This document shows, in pieces, positions 29,194-37,979 of a DNA stretch of 64,000 bases. Made by a program: the position numbers and the translations under genes. The stretch lies in the NCBI RefSeq assembly GCF_027492855.1, contig NZ_JAPUDY010000008.1, positions 62,001 through 126,000 of the forward strand. The letters are read 5' to 3'. The DNA is from Acidovorax sp. Its GTDB lineage: Bacteria; Pseudomonadota; Gammaproteobacteria; Burkholderiales; Burkholderiaceae_C. The notes beneath the pieces are model-generated. The model was not told the origin of the DNA, made no database searches, and saw nothing but the letters and a program-made list of their open reading frames with translations. Every line of letters starts with the position of its first letter. The stretch's first letter is position 1.

Positions 29194-29243
29194 GGGCTCT
29201 TGCGCTTATTAGATAAGCGCAAGAAGCTATCAAAACAGGAGCA
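29194..29243 (+). repeat. Two-hairpin dispersed repeat, copy E
   Basis: The first hairpin is a perfect 10-bp stem, CTTGCGCTTA at 29199-29208 with TAAGCGCAAG at 29214-29223. The second (AGCTATCAAAACAGGAGC) is decayed. It lies directly behind the receptor's 3' hairpin and 54 bp before the IS element. Confidence 0.7.
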
Positions 29244-29301
29244 AGCTCCAAGCCACGGTTTGATTGTGAACCGGGTTTTTCTGGCTATGCGTACGCCTTA
29301 G

Positions 29302-30485
29302 GGAAGCTCTTCACGAATCGGTTGTGACTGTGCCACCACGGAGCCCGAGCTAAAACTGCGTTCGCCTTGCGTAATTCGGTGGGCTCAGCACCCGTGCGGG
29401 TGCCGCGCAGGGGCCATTTGCCCTCGGTCTTGGGGTCTTACGCCCCTTGGACGCGCACCTGCCCCATCGCCATCAACTTGTGCCTTGCCATCCACAGGTT
29501 TGAGAGCGCAAACAGCGTGACGATCTGCGCCGTGTTCTTCTTGAGCCCCCGGTAACGCACCTTCACGTACCCGAATTGCTGCTTGAGCACTCTGAAGGGA
29601 TGTTCCACCTTGGCCCGAATGCTGGCCTTGATCTTCTCGTGCTGCTCGATCAAGGCATCCACTGCGTTGTCTTTGTCCAGTGCCTGGCGCTTGCTGCGCT
29701 TCATGGCAATGTGCCAGCGTACGTCCTCTGTGGCGTCAGGCCGCTTGTCCGCCCCCTGGTAGCCCGCATCACCAAAGGCGTCTGTCTCCTGCCCGTGTAG
29801 CAGGCTGTTGGCTTGCACCACGTCACCCACGTTGCCACTGGTGCCCCGCACCGTATGCACCAGGCCTGAGTCTGCATCCACACCAATGTGGGCCTTCATC
29901 CCAAAGTACCATTGGTTGCCCTTCTTGCTTTGGTGCATCTCTGGATCGCGCTCGCCGCTTTGGTTCTTGGTGGAACTGGGAGCGGCAATCAGCGTGGCAT
30001 CCACCACCGTGCCTGCTTTGAGCTGCAGCCCTTTGGCTTGTAGTACGGCATTGACCGTGTCCAGGATCTGATCTGCCAGCTTGTGGCGCTCCAGCATGTG
30101 CCTAAAGCGCAGGATGCTCGATTCACTGGGGATGTGTTCGTCCCAGCGGGACAGGCCTGCGAAGTCCCGAAAGGCTGGCACGTCGTGCAGGGCTTCTTCC
30201 ATCGCCGGGTCACTGAGCTTGAACCATTGCTGCATAAAGTGGATGCGCAGCAAGGTTTGCACTGCAAAAGGCTGCTGGCCCCGGCGCCCGCTCTCGGGCG
30301 CGTAGGGCTCGATCAGCGAGACCAGTTCAGCCCAGGGAACCACCAGTTCCATCGAATCGAGAAATTCGCGCTTGCGGGTGCGCTTGGTGGTGTTGCTCAG
30401 GCCCAGGCTGCTTTGCTTCATGCCTGTATTGTCCGGGCTTGGGGACTCACCAAGCACAGACGTTGAGGATTCGTGCAGAGAATCC
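29302..30485 (-). mobile_element. Complete IS5-family insertion sequence (1184 bp)
   Basis: Terminal inverted repeats are GGAAGCTCTTCACGAATC at 29302-29319 and, on the opposite strand, GGATTCTCTGCACGAATC from 30485 inward, 15 of 18 matching. A 4-bp direct repeat TTAG flanks it (29298-29301 and 30486-30489), the size and type of target IS5-group elements use. One intact transposase gene fills most of it. Length and organisation match IS5-group elements (about 1.2 kb). Confidence 0.9.
29438..30421 (-). CDS. IS5-family transposase
   Basis: The ATG at 30421 begins MKQSSLGLSNTTKRTRKREF, the usual IS5 N terminus, giving 327 residues; an upstream GTG extension (30457) is not needed. The DUF772-like N-terminal domain (QQPFAVQTLLRIHFMQQWFK) precedes the DDE catalytic domain, with GTVVDATLIAAPSSTKN (first Asp), DSGLVHTVRGTSGNVGDV and FGDAGYQGADKR (second Asp), and KVEHPFRVLKQQFGYVKVRY holding the Glu. 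No frameshift is seen, so the enzyme should be active. Confidence 0.95.
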   Translation of the reverse strand: MKQSSLGLSNTTKRTRKREFLDSMELVVPWAELVSLIEPYAPESGRRGQQPFAVQTLLRIHFMQQWFKLSDPAMEEALHDVPAFRDFAGLSRWDEHIPSESSILRFRHMLERHKLADQILDTVNAVLQAKGLQLKAGTVVDATLIAAPSSTKNQSGERDPEMHQSKKGNQWYFGMKAHIGVDADSGLVHTVRGTSGNVGDVVQANSLLHGQETDAFGDAGYQGADKRPDATEDVRWHIAMKRSKRQALDKDNAVDALIEQHEKIKASIRAKVEHPFRVLKQQFGYVKVRYRGLKKNTAQIVTLFALSNLWMARHKLMAMGQVRVQGA

Positions 30486-30537
30486 TTAGTGGGAGTTTTA
30501 GCTCTCCGCCGAACCAGCCGAAACCCATGTACACCAC

Positions 30538-31254
30538 TCAGGCATCGGCGCGCAGCTTCAGCATTCCTCTTGGCCCAGGCTCAACGCTGCACGTTAGACC
30601 CAGATCCGTGGCCATGGCAACAATCGCCCCTGGGTATAAGCGGCATTTCTGATAGCTGCTGACCCGCATACGCCAATGGTCTCCGTCACGTTCGTGAACA
30701 ATGTCGTGGACCAGCACATGCTCGGGCAGTTCTTCAAGATAGCAGGTGTGAATGCGGCAGTCGTCGCTGCGCACCGGAATGAACCTGTTGTCTCCTGTTG
30801 GCAGGGTTCGGTAGTCGCGAAACGTGGCGAGGAACGTGCCGCCGGGCCGCAGAGAGGCAGCAACCGCACGAATCAGTTGTTCGACGTGACTCTGGGTGGG
30901 AAGGTGGGTCAGCGTATCTCCCATGCACAGAATCAGGTCGGGGCTGTCGCGCAAGTGGGATGGAAAGTCGAGCAGGTCCGCCTGAACCATTTGCACCGCC
31001 TGGCCTGGGCTGCACAGTGCGAGGTGGGAAAGCAGCTCTTGTGACGTGTCCACGGCCAGGACGGATGTTCCTGCCCGGGCCAGAGGAATCGTGTGCATTC
31101 CGAATCCCGCGCCCAAATCAACGGCATAGCGAGCGGAGCCCAAGAATTCTGAAACATCGCTCGCGCCCAAAGCAAAAGCATGCTCCAGGCCGCCGGCCAT
31201 CCAGACGTAAATTGGCGCGAGAAAACCGGCGTAGTGTTGAGAGACGGAGGTCAC
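30538..31254 (-). CDS. Class I SAM-dependent methyltransferase
   Basis: The 238-residue protein has SAM motif I AVDLGAGFGMHTIPLARAG near residues 44-62, the acidic motif II position VLAVDTS, and the post-I motif LILCMGDTLTHLP, followed by VAASLRPGGTFLATFRDY. This is a Rossmann-fold methyltransferase of unspecified small-molecule substrate. Its 3' end is 52 bp from the IS element and its 5' end abuts a stub of a TonB receptor gene, so it sits in a rearranged spot. No ribosome binding site stands out. Confidence 0.82.
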   Translation of the reverse strand: MTSVSQHYAGFLAPIYVWMAGGLEHAFALGASDVSEFLGSARYAVDLGAGFGMHTIPLARAGTSVLAVDTSQELLSHLALCSPGQAVQMVQADLLDFPSHLRDSPDLILCMGDTLTHLPTQSHVEQLIRAVAASLRPGGTFLATFRDYRTLPTGDNRFIPVRSDDCRIHTCYLEELPEHVLVHDIVHERDGDHWRMRVSSYQKCRLYPGAIVAMATDLGLTCSVEPGPRGMLKLRADA

Positions 31255-31261
31255 GAGAGAG

Positions 31262-31347
31262 GCCTTTTGTTTTCTGATGCCCAGCGTGGTGAAGGCATGA
31301 CCGGCCAGCCACGCAACCTGCAGGTGTCGCAGGACTATACGTTCTGA
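31262..31347 (+). pseudogene. 3' stub of a TonB-dependent receptor gene
   Basis: In the frame ending at the TGA at 31345 the translation reads DAQRGEGMTGQPRNLQVSQD then YTF-stop. The C terminus of the intact receptor at 24765 reads GQPRSLQVSLDYTF-stop, so at least 12 of the last 14 residues match, including the outer-membrane insertion signal. Only about 25 codons remain; the rest of the gene is missing and the divergent methyltransferase starts 8 bp upstream. This is the remnant of a deleted receptor gene. Confidence 0.75.
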
Positions 31348-31415
31348 CCAAATCCGACCCTACCGCCCACGGGAATGCGCAGGCAGCACCGTTCTTTTTC
31401 GTTGCAGTTAGTTTC

Positions 31416-31437
31416 CTGAGCCGGCGCGCCGGCTCAG
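31416..31437. repeat. 22-bp perfect GC-rich palindrome over a stop codon
   Basis: The 10-base arm CTGAGCCGGC, a central GC, and the mirrored arm GCCGGCTCAG form a perfect palindrome that overlaps the stop codon of the Tgl-like gene (31434-31436). There is no T run on either side. It may protect the 3' end of the transcript. Confidence 0.5.
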
Positions 31438-32663
31438 CGGAAAGCCCTTGCCACGGCGGCAAACTGCGGCGCGGGCGAGGACGGGGCATCCACGGACGCC
31501 CGGGGCAACGGCGGCAACACCAGTTCGCAGGCGCTGGACGCCACTCCGCGCGGGTATTCGCGTGTGCAGTCAATGCAACCACCGTCGGCATAGACGCCCT
31601 GGGCATCGCGCATGCGCATCATCTGCTGCAACACTTGCTGCGAGGCCTCGGCCTCAGCCTGCGTGCGCCGCAGGCACGCCTCAACCAGCGCCTCGTCCAT
31701 CTGCAACTCACCCGCGTTATCCATCACCACACCATGGCGCCAGTGGTAGATTTCAAGGCACTTGGACTCCAGCGTGAAAGGCCGGTCACGCTGCCAGAAG
31801 TTACTGAACAGACCACCGCCCATGTAGATGACCCAGGAACCCTCGTAGCCCGTCACATCCGAAGAGCGCTCATCAGGGTTGCGAAACCACAGGCGGTCGC
31901 CGGGTACGTAGTAGCGTGCGGGAAGCGGCTGCTCCATGCTGCCGTACTCGACCAGGAAGACGTCATGAAACAGTGCAGACCGTATGGCGTGCTGTTCGTT
32001 GCGAACCTGCAGTTGCTCGAGCATGCGTGGATGGTGCTCGGCCACCTCCTCTGCAATACCCAGCAGGATCACGTATTCGGTGGCGCGGTAGCACGAGAAA
32101 TCGTAGAGCTTGCCCGTTGCCTCGGGCTGGGTGGCACAAACCAGCGCCTCAATCAGCGGGCTACCACGGCGGAGCAGGAAGCCGTTGTCTTCGTCGTAGT
32201 GCCAATAGGCCTCGGGCCGCTCGGCAGCCTCGGTCTTGAATGCCAGCGCCGTCTTGCGCGCAGCCAAGGCGATGTTCCGGCGCACCCGCACCTGAGACAT
32301 GAGGGCATCCACGCTGGGATAACCAAAGCCTACGGGCGAAGCGAGCAGCGCGATCAAGATCTCGCGCTCCAATGCCTGCGGCCCGTCCAGGCCCACCCAG
32401 GTCTCTTGTACCCGCAGATGCAGGTCCAGCGTGTCATGCTCAGGCGCCCAGCGTTGCGCCGCGTCGCGCGCGAGGGTGCATACCAGCACATGGCCGCTCA
32501 TGGTGAGCAGCGTTTCAGTGCGCGTGTCACTCTGCAACCCGAATGCCAGCAGCAGCGCATCGAGTTCAACGCGGTTGCGCATGGCCTGCGCCATGCGCTT
32601 GCTGGCGAGTTGCACACCGCCGCGGAAGGACACACAGGCGTCACGTGAAGATGGGCAGTCCAT
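31434..32663 (-). CDS. Tgl-like protein (spore-coat transglutaminase fold), function uncertain
   Basis: The middle of the protein resembles Bacillus Tgl (protein-glutamine gamma-glutamyltransferase) along its length: SVDALMSQVRVRRNIALAAR, then AYWHYDEDNGFLLRRG, YDFSCYRATEYVILL, VPGDRLWFRNPDE and GSWVIYMGGGLF match Tgl blocks in order. Tgl uses a Cys-Glu-His set to crosslink proteins. Here a Cys (about residue 191) is near the nucleophile position, but the Glu and His positions appear as Ser and Asn, so activity may be lost or altered. N- and C-terminal extensions are unassigned. Start choice is uncertain (ATG at 32663, 32681 or 32597). Spore-coat proteins are not expected in this lineage. Confidence 0.5.
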   Translation of the reverse strand: MDCPSSRDACVSFRGGVQLASKRMAQAMRNRVELDALLLAFGLQSDTRTETLLTMSGHVLVCTLARDAAQRWAPEHDTLDLHLRVQETWVGLDGPQALEREILIALLASPVGFGYPSVDALMSQVRVRRNIALAARKTALAFKTEAAERPEAYWHYDEDNGFLLRRGSPLIEALVCATQPEATGKLYDFSCYRATEYVILLGIAEEVAEHHPRMLEQLQVRNEQHAIRSALFHDVFLVEYGSMEQPLPARYYVPGDRLWFRNPDERSSDVTGYEGSWVIYMGGGLFSNFWQRDRPFTLESKCLEIYHWRHGVVMDNAGELQMDEALVEACLRRTQAEAEASQQVLQQMMRMRDAQGVYADGGCIDCTREYPRGVASSACELVLPPLPRASVDAPSSPAPQFAAVARAFR

Positions 32664-32903
32664 ACCCCTATTTCCGGGCATGGTGACCAAAATCACAATC
32701 AGGGCTTTCACCCACCCATGTGGTGAACAGGATGGCCGGGGCCGGTAATGCGATGCCCGAGGGTGCCGCACGGGCACCCACTGGAGGCACGGGCGCCAGG
32801 GCTACCGGCTACACGCGTGCCGCACCATCACTGCCCTGCGCGAGATGGATTGCGCCGCAGACAAAAGCCCCGGCCTCGTCCGTCCACTGCGGCAACAAAC
32901 CCG

Positions 32904-34343
32904 TCACACGTTCATGATCGACACCAGGCGCGTGTTCATGTGCGCCTCGATGGCTTCAGGGCCACCTTCGGAGCCATAGCCCGAGTCCTTCAAGCCACCA
33001 AACGGCAGCTCGGCGGCAGGGGCTGCGGCCTGGTTGATCCACAACATGCCCACTTCCAGGCGCTGGGCCAGCAGGTGTGCATTTTTCAGCGAGCGGGTGA
33101 AGGCATAGCCCGCCAGGCCGAACGGCAGGCGGTTGGCTTCGGCAATCGCGTCTTCGATCTTCTCGAACCCGCGCACGGCGGCCACGGGGCCGAAGGGTTC
33201 TTCATTGACGATGCGAGCCGACAGGGGCACATCGTTGAGCACGGTGGGCTGGAAGAAGTTGCCTTCGGTGCCGATGCGTTCGCCGCCCGTCACCAGTTGC
33301 GCACCCTGCTGCACGGCATCGACCAACAGGTCGGCCATGGCGGTGATACGGCGGGGGTTGGCCAGGGGGCCCATCTGCGTGCCAGCGGTCAGGCCGTCGC
33401 CCACCTTCAGGCCCTGCGCATATTTGGCAAAGGCCGCCACGAAGTCGGCGCGGATGCTCTCATGCACCAGGTAGCGGGTGGGCGAGATGCAGACCTGGCC
33501 CGCGTTGCGGAACTTGGCGCCGCTTGCGATCTTGATGGCCAGCTCCAGGTCGGCGTCTTCCGCAATGATCACGGGGGCATGGCCGCCCAGTTCCATGGTC
33601 ACGCGCTTCATGTGTTTGCCAGCCAGGGCCGCCAGTTGCTTGCCAACAGGGGTGGAGCCGGTGAAGGTGACCTTGCGGATGACGGGGTGCGGGATGAGGT
33701 AGTTGGAGATTTCTGCCGGGTCGCCATACACCAGCCCCACGGTGCCTGCGGGCACGCCCGCATCGGCAAACGCGCGGATCAGCTCAGCCGGGCTGGCGGG
33801 GGTTTCTTCCGGCGCCTTCACCAGGATGGAGCAGCCTGCAGCCAGCGCGGCGGCCAGCTTGCGCACCACCTGGTTGATGGGGAAGTTCCAGGGCGTGAAT
33901 GCTGCCACGGGGCCCACGGGGTCCTTCAGCACCATCTGCTGGGCCTTGAGGTTGCGCGATGGCACGATGCGGCCATACACGCGCAGGGATTCGTCGGCGA
34001 ACCATTCGATGATGTCGGCCGATGCCATGGTCTCGACCTTGGCTTCAGCCAGGGGCTTGCCCTGCTCCTGAACCATGACGGCGGCAATCGCCTCGGCGCG
34101 TTCGCGCATCAGCGCAGCGGCGCGGCGCATGGTCTTGGCGCGCTCGGCGGCGGGGATGTCGCGCCAAGCTTCAAAGCCCTTTTGGGCGGCAGCAAGCGCC
34201 AGGTCCAGATCCACCTTGCTGGCGTGGGCCACGCGGCCGATTTCCTTGCCGGTGGCGGGGTTGAACACGGCGATGGTTTTGCCATCGGCGGCGTCCTGCC
34301 ACTGACCGGCGATGAAAAGTTGGGTGCTGGGATAGCTGCTCAT
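32904..34343 (-). CDS. gabD: NAD(P)-dependent succinate-semialdehyde dehydrogenase
   Basis: The ATG at 34343, with AGGAG 8 bases upstream, gives 479 residues, typical of GabD. Aldehyde dehydrogenase landmarks are present: [36 protein letters not shown], the [19 protein letters not shown]lu motif, and the catalytic cysteine in [14 protein letters not shown]. GabD oxidises succinate semialdehyde to succinate, feeding 4-aminobutyrate degradation into the TCA cycle. No gabT is adjacent, so another semialdehyde substrate cannot be excluded. Confidence 0.88.
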   Translation of the reverse strand: MSSYPSTQLFIAGQWQDAADGKTIAVFNPATGKEIGRVAHASKVDLDLALAAAQKGFEAWRDIPAAERAKTMRRAAALMRERAEAIAAVMVQEQGKPLAEAKVETMASADIIEWFADESLRVYGRIVPSRNLKAQQMVLKDPVGPVAAFTPWNFPINQVVRKLAAALAAGCSILVKAPEETPASPAELIRAFADAGVPAGTVGLVYGDPAEISNYLIPHPVIRKVTFTGSTPVGKQLAALAGKHMKRVTMELGGHAPVIIAEDADLELAIKIASGAKFRNAGQVCISPTRYLVHESIRADFVAAFAKYAQGLKVGDGLTAGTQMGPLANPRRITAMADLLVDAVQQGAQLVTGGERIGTEGNFFQPTVLNDVPLSARIVNEEPFGPVAAVRGFEKIEDAIAEANRLPFGLAGYAFTRSLKNAHLLAQRLEVGMLWINQAAAPAAELPFGGLKDSGYGSEGGPEAIEAHMNTRLVSIMNV

Positions 34344-34581
34344 GCAAAAGGCTCCTGATGACGAACGGTAAAGCGGGCAACGCCTGGCCAGACCAGACGC
34401 AAACCACACACTATAGGCGCCAGCGCGCAGGCCCGCAGGCCAAGGTCTGGAATGCCTCGCCATGCGGGTTGGCTATGTCTTGGCCGGTGACGGCTGGCGA
34501 AGGGTTGCCAACGATCACCGCTCTGCCACTGGCGCCCGCTTTGTTGCAAGCCCGCGGGGCCCTCGCTGGCCTTGAACGCGC

Positions 34582-35460
34582 TCAAGACTGCGCAGGGCTT
34601 CGGGTGGCGGCGAAGAAGAGGCGGAACTGCTCCTGCGTGCCATCGGCACATGGGCATTCGCGCTTGCCGGTCTGCAGCAGGGCATCAGGCCACTGCGCCG
34701 TTTTCGAAAACACATGGCATGTGACCCGCAAGCCAGCCGATTCCAGGCGGGCGGCATAGGCCAGCGCCTCATCGTGCATGGGGTCGGTGTCGCCCACCAG
34801 CACCAGCGTGGGCGGCAGGCCCGCCAGACGGAGTGCGCCCGCAGGCACGGCGTAGGGGTGCTCCGCATCGCGCGGGTGGCGCAGAAAATTGCGCCAGCCT
34901 TCCGCCCATTTGCAACCGGTGGCATCGCCCGTGGCCTCGCGCAGCGAGGCCGTGCCCGCGCAGGGGTCGAGCATGGGAGACAGCAAAATCTGCCCAGCCA
35001 GCGGCGGGTGCAATTGGTCGCGAGCCATCAGGCCTACCGCGGCAGCCAGGTTGCCACCCGCTTCTTCGCCCGCGAGATAGACCAAAGCGCCCTGCCCGCC
35101 CAGCTTGGTGCGGTTGCGGTGCACCCACTTGAGCACTTCATACCCTGCATCCACAGGCTGGGGAAACGGTGTGAGCGGGTACGCCACCGAGACCACAACC
35201 GCGCCCACGCCTTCCAGCAGCGAGGCCACGGCGCAACCGTTGTCCAGATCACCCGACACGAATGCGCCGCCATGAAAATGCACAACCACAGGAGACACCT
35301 GCCCGGCCTTCTTGCGGCCATACACGCGCACGGCCACCTTCTGCCCATTGGCCATCTCAATGGTGCAGTCGGAGCAGACCGGAGGCGCCTTCGATACCTG
35401 GGCGGATGCAATCGCGGGCGAAGCGGTGGAGGCTGGTGAGTGTGTGCGGACGGGCTGCAT
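34582..35460 (-). CDS. Alpha/beta-hydrolase fold protein (esterase-like, nucleophile Ser missing)
   Basis: From the ATG at 35460 the protein has 292 residues and the fold of hormone-sensitive-lipase-type esterases: VVVHFHGGAFVSGD (oxyanion HGG at 63-65), AYPLTPFPQPVDAGYEVLKW, and LVLVGDTDPMHDEALAYAARL with the usual acid residue. The nucleophile motif GDSAGG is replaced by GEEAGG, with Glu133 where Ser should be. The C-terminal region has no HGF motif at the catalytic-His position (AQWPDAL is found). It is therefore probably not a classical esterase and may bind rather than hydrolyse ligands. It is transcribed away from the LysR gene, which may control it. Confidence 0.75.
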   Translation of the reverse strand: MQPVRTHSPASTASPAIASAQVSKAPPVCSDCTIEMANGQKVAVRVYGRKKAGQVSPVVVHFHGGAFVSGDLDNGCAVASLLEGVGAVVVSVAYPLTPFPQPVDAGYEVLKWVHRNRTKLGGQGALVYLAGEEAGGNLAAAVGLMARDQLHPPLAGQILLSPMLDPCAGTASLREATGDATGCKWAEGWRNFLRHPRDAEHPYAVPAGALRLAGLPPTLVLVGDTDPMHDEALAYAARLESAGLRVTCHVFSKTAQWPDALLQTGKRECPCADGTQEQFRLFFAATRSPAQS

Positions 35461-35618
35461 GGCATGTACCCAATGAATGAACGATGGACTAAATGGTAGT
35501 GGCTTGACCCTCTGGGATAAACAGGCCAAACATCACCGCATTGTTTCCAAAACTCCAACAATCAAATGGTTTGGCCATGTGAGAATGCCCCGGAGTTTCA
35601 AATTCAAGGAGAGACGCC

Positions 35619-36536
35619 ATGGACCAGATACAGGCCATGCGCATATTCGTGCGGGTGGTGGAGGCCGGCACGTTCACCAGGGCGGCCGATTCGTTGTCAT
35701 TGCCCAAAGCCACGGTCACCAAGCATGTGCAGGCGCTGGAGGCGCGCCTGCGCGTGAAGCTGCTCAACCGCACCACGCGCCGCGTGACGGTGACACCCGA
35801 CGGCGCCGCCTACTACGACCGCACGGTGCGCCTGTTGACCGATCTGGACGATATTGAGGCCAGCGTGACCAACGCGCGCGCCAACCCACGCGGGCGCCTG
35901 CGCATCGATGTGGGCACCTCGATGGCCCAGTTGCTCATCATTCCGAATCTGGCGGAGTTTCACGAGCTCTACCCCGACATCCAGGTGGACCTGGGTGTCA
36001 GCGACCGCATCGTGGACCTGATCGGCGACAACGTGGACTGCGTGATCCGCGTCGGCGAGCTCAACGACCAATCGCTGGTTGCGCGGCGCATCGGCAACCT
36101 GAAATTCATCACCGTGGCCTCGCCGACCTACCTGGCGCGCAAAGGCACGCCCGCGCACCCGCTGGAGATCGAGGACAAACACGTCAGCCTGCTTTTTTTC
36201 TCTCCGCACACCGGCCGGCACTACCCGCTGGAGTTCCGCCAGGGCGCCGAGTCCATCGACATCTCGGGCCCCTACCAATTGAGCGTGAACGAAGCCAATG
36301 CCTATGTGGCCTCGGTGGTGGCGGGGCTGGGCATTGGGCAGATTGCAGACGTGCAGGCAGAACGCCACCTGAAACGTGGCACGCTGGTGCAACTGCTGCC
36401 CGATTGGAACCAGCCGCCGCTGCCTGTGTACGTGGTGTACCCCCCCAATCGGCACCTGAGCGCAAAGGTGCGCGCGTTCGTGGACTGGGTCGCCGAACTG
36501 TTTCAGCGCAAAAGCCGTGCGCCAGAGGTGGGCTGA
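35619..36536 (+). CDS. LysR-family transcriptional regulator
   Basis: The 305-residue protein has an N-terminal winged helix-turn-helix (FVRVVEAGTFTRAADSLSLP then VTKHVQALEARLRVKLLNRT) and a LysR substrate-binding domain from about residue 90 (GRLRIDVGTSMAQLLIIPNL). AAGGAG is 7 bases before the ATG. It resembles the CrgA/DsdC-like group common in Burkholderiales. The divergent neighbour is the esterase-like gene, and LysR proteins usually regulate the adjacent divergent gene from the shared ~160-bp gap; this is inference. Confidence 0.92.
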   Translation: MDQIQAMRIFVRVVEAGTFTRAADSLSLPKATVTKHVQALEARLRVKLLNRTTRRVTVTPDGAAYYDRTVRLLTDLDDIEASVTNARANPRGRLRIDVGTSMAQLLIIPNLAEFHELYPDIQVDLGVSDRIVDLIGDNVDCVIRVGELNDQSLVARRIGNLKFITVASPTYLARKGTPAHPLEIEDKHVSLLFFSPHTGRHYPLEFRQGAESIDISGPYQLSVNEANAYVASVVAGLGIGQIADVQAERHLKRGTLVQLLPDWNQPPLPVYVVYPPNRHLSAKVRAFVDWVAELFQRKSRAPEVG

Positions 36537-36584
36537 CACGGCCAAGCCCGCCCCCAACGCCGCGCGGCTTTATGCTTGGCACCC

Positions 36585-36914
36585 ATGAACGCCACCGAGC
36601 CCACACCCGCCTCCGCTGCAGACCTTGCGAGCACCGCCCCGCAGCCAACAGATGCCCCCCCGGCGCCACACACTCCGGCCAAACAACCGCGCAACCCGCT
36701 GCACGGCGTGACCCTGGAAGCCATGGTGGTGGCGCTGGCAGACTATTTTGGCTGGGACGAACTGGGCCGACAGATCCCCATCCGCTGCTTTCAAAGCGAC
36801 CCCAGCGTGGGCTCCAGCCTCAAGTTTTTGCGCAAGACGCCATGGGCGCGCGAGAAGGTCGAAAGCCTTTACCTCTTCATGCTGCGCGATCAAAAGCGCA
36901 ACGGGCTGGAGTAA
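36585..36914 (+). CDS. VF530-family (DUF2132) protein
   Basis: The 109-residue protein has a low-complexity Ala/Pro/Thr N terminus of about 38 residues. The compact domain [20 protein letters not shown], then [20 protein letters not shown] and [20 protein letters not shown], is an unmistakable VF530/DUF2132 domain. The family is annotated as DNA-binding on structural grounds; its role is not established. It ends at a strong terminator about 50 bp downstream. Confidence 0.88.
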   Translation: MNATEPTPASAADLASTAPQPTDAPPAPHTPAKQPRNPLHGVTLEAMVVALADYFGWDELGRQIPIRCFQSDPSVGSSLKFLRKTPWAREKVESLYLFMLRDQKRNGLE

Positions 36915-36961
36915 CTCGCTGCCTGCAGCCCCTCATAGCAATACGCATTCAGACATAAAAA

Positions 36962-36996
36962 CCCCCGTTCACGCTCAGCGTGAACGGGGGTTTTTT
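36962..36996 (+). terminator. Rho-independent terminator
   Basis: CCCCCGTTCACGC and GCGTGAACGGGGG form a perfect 13-bp stem with a three-base loop, followed by six T. It ends the VF530 gene and, given the A-rich 5' flank, could also stop transcription from the converging alpha-E gene. Confidence 0.95.
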
Positions 36997-37018
36997 ATGG
37001 ATCGAACGTGAATCCGTA

Positions 37019-37978
37019 TCAATCCCCCGCAGTCACCAGGAAGTTGCGGCTGATACCGCCACCCAGGTCGTTGACGCGGTCGAGGAACTGCGTGAGAAAC
37101 GCGTGCAGCCCCGTCGCCAAAATTTCGTCAATGCGGCCGTACTGCAGGTCGGACAGCAGGCGCCCCGCCCGGCGACTCGTTTCTGCCGACTGCCCATTGG
37201 CCAGCACCGCCAGGTTGTCCACCACTTCGCGCATGCAGGCATGCAGCGAGCGCGGCATGTCGCGGCGCAGGATGAGCAGGTCGGCCACGCGGCCCGGCGT
37301 GATCACGTCGCGATAGACCTTGCGGTACACCTCGAACGCCGAGACGCTGCGCAGGATGGAGCTCCAGTGGTAGAAGTCGCTCTCCTGGTTGCGCTCGCTG
37401 GCACGGCCAAAAAAGTCGTGCTCAACCGCGTGGAACTTCACATCCAGCAGGCGCGCCGTGTTGTCGGCGCGCTCCAGAAAGGTGCCCATGCGCAGGAAGT
37501 GGAAAGCCTCGTCCTGCAGCATGGTGCCCAGCACCACGCCGCGCGAGAGATGCGAGCGGTATTTCACCCATTCAAAGAACTGGCCGGGGTCGCGCTCGAA
37601 GGCGCCGCCTTCGAGCTGCCGGTGCAGCTCCAGCCAGGTCTGGTTCTGCGTCTCCCACACCTCGGTGGTCAGCGCCCCACGCACCGCACGGGCGTTCTCG
37701 CGCGCGGCACGCAGGCATGACAGGATGGATGAAGGGTTGGTGCCATCGCGCACCATGAATTCGAGCACGCGCGCGGGCATCACCTCGCCGTGCTTGGCGG
37801 TGTAGGCGGGGATCAGCTCGCTGATGGACAGCAACCCCTCCCAGCCTTTTTGCGCTACGTCGGCGGCCTGCGGCAGCAGTGATGTTTCGTAGCTCACGTT
37901 GAGCATGCGGGCGGTGTTCTCAGCCCGCTCGGTGTAGCGGGACATCCAAAACAGATGATCGGCGGTGCGGCTCAACAT
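37019..37978 (-). CDS. Alpha-E domain protein (DUF403)
   Basis: The 319-residue all-helical protein begins LSRTADHLFWMSRYTERAEN, the hallmark of the alpha-E family, and includes LRMGTFLERADNTARLLDVK and DITPGRVADLLI-like helices (VITPGRVADLLILRRDMPRS). Alpha-E proteins accompany circularly permuted ATP-grasp enzymes and are thought to take part in synthesising or attaching a peptide-like product. Only 1 bp separates it from the ATP-grasp gene upstream, so the two form an operon. The transglutaminase-like and proteasome-like partners often found in such operons are absent here. Confidence 0.92.
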   Translation of the reverse strand: MLSRTADHLFWMSRYTERAENTARMLNVSYETSLLPQAADVAQKGWEGLLSISELIPAYTAKHGEVMPARVLEFMVRDGTNPSSILSCLRAARENARAVRGALTTEVWETQNQTWLELHRQLEGGAFERDPGQFFEWVKYRSHLSRGVVLGTMLQDEAFHFLRMGTFLERADNTARLLDVKFHAVEHDFFGRASERNQESDFYHWSSILRSVSAFEVYRKVYRDVITPGRVADLLILRRDMPRSLHACMREVVDNLAVLANGQSAETSRRAGRLLSDLQYGRIDEILATGLHAFLTQFLDRVNDLGGGISRNFLVTAGD

Positions 37979-37979
37979 C

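Noticed and set aside
29194..29243. Repeat copy E as part of the IS element
   Set aside because: The IS ends are fixed by inverted repeats and the TTAG duplication at 29298-29301, so the repeat is outside it.
32748..34358. 536-codon plus-strand frame
   Set aside because: Antisense to gabD, whose catalytic motifs are intact.
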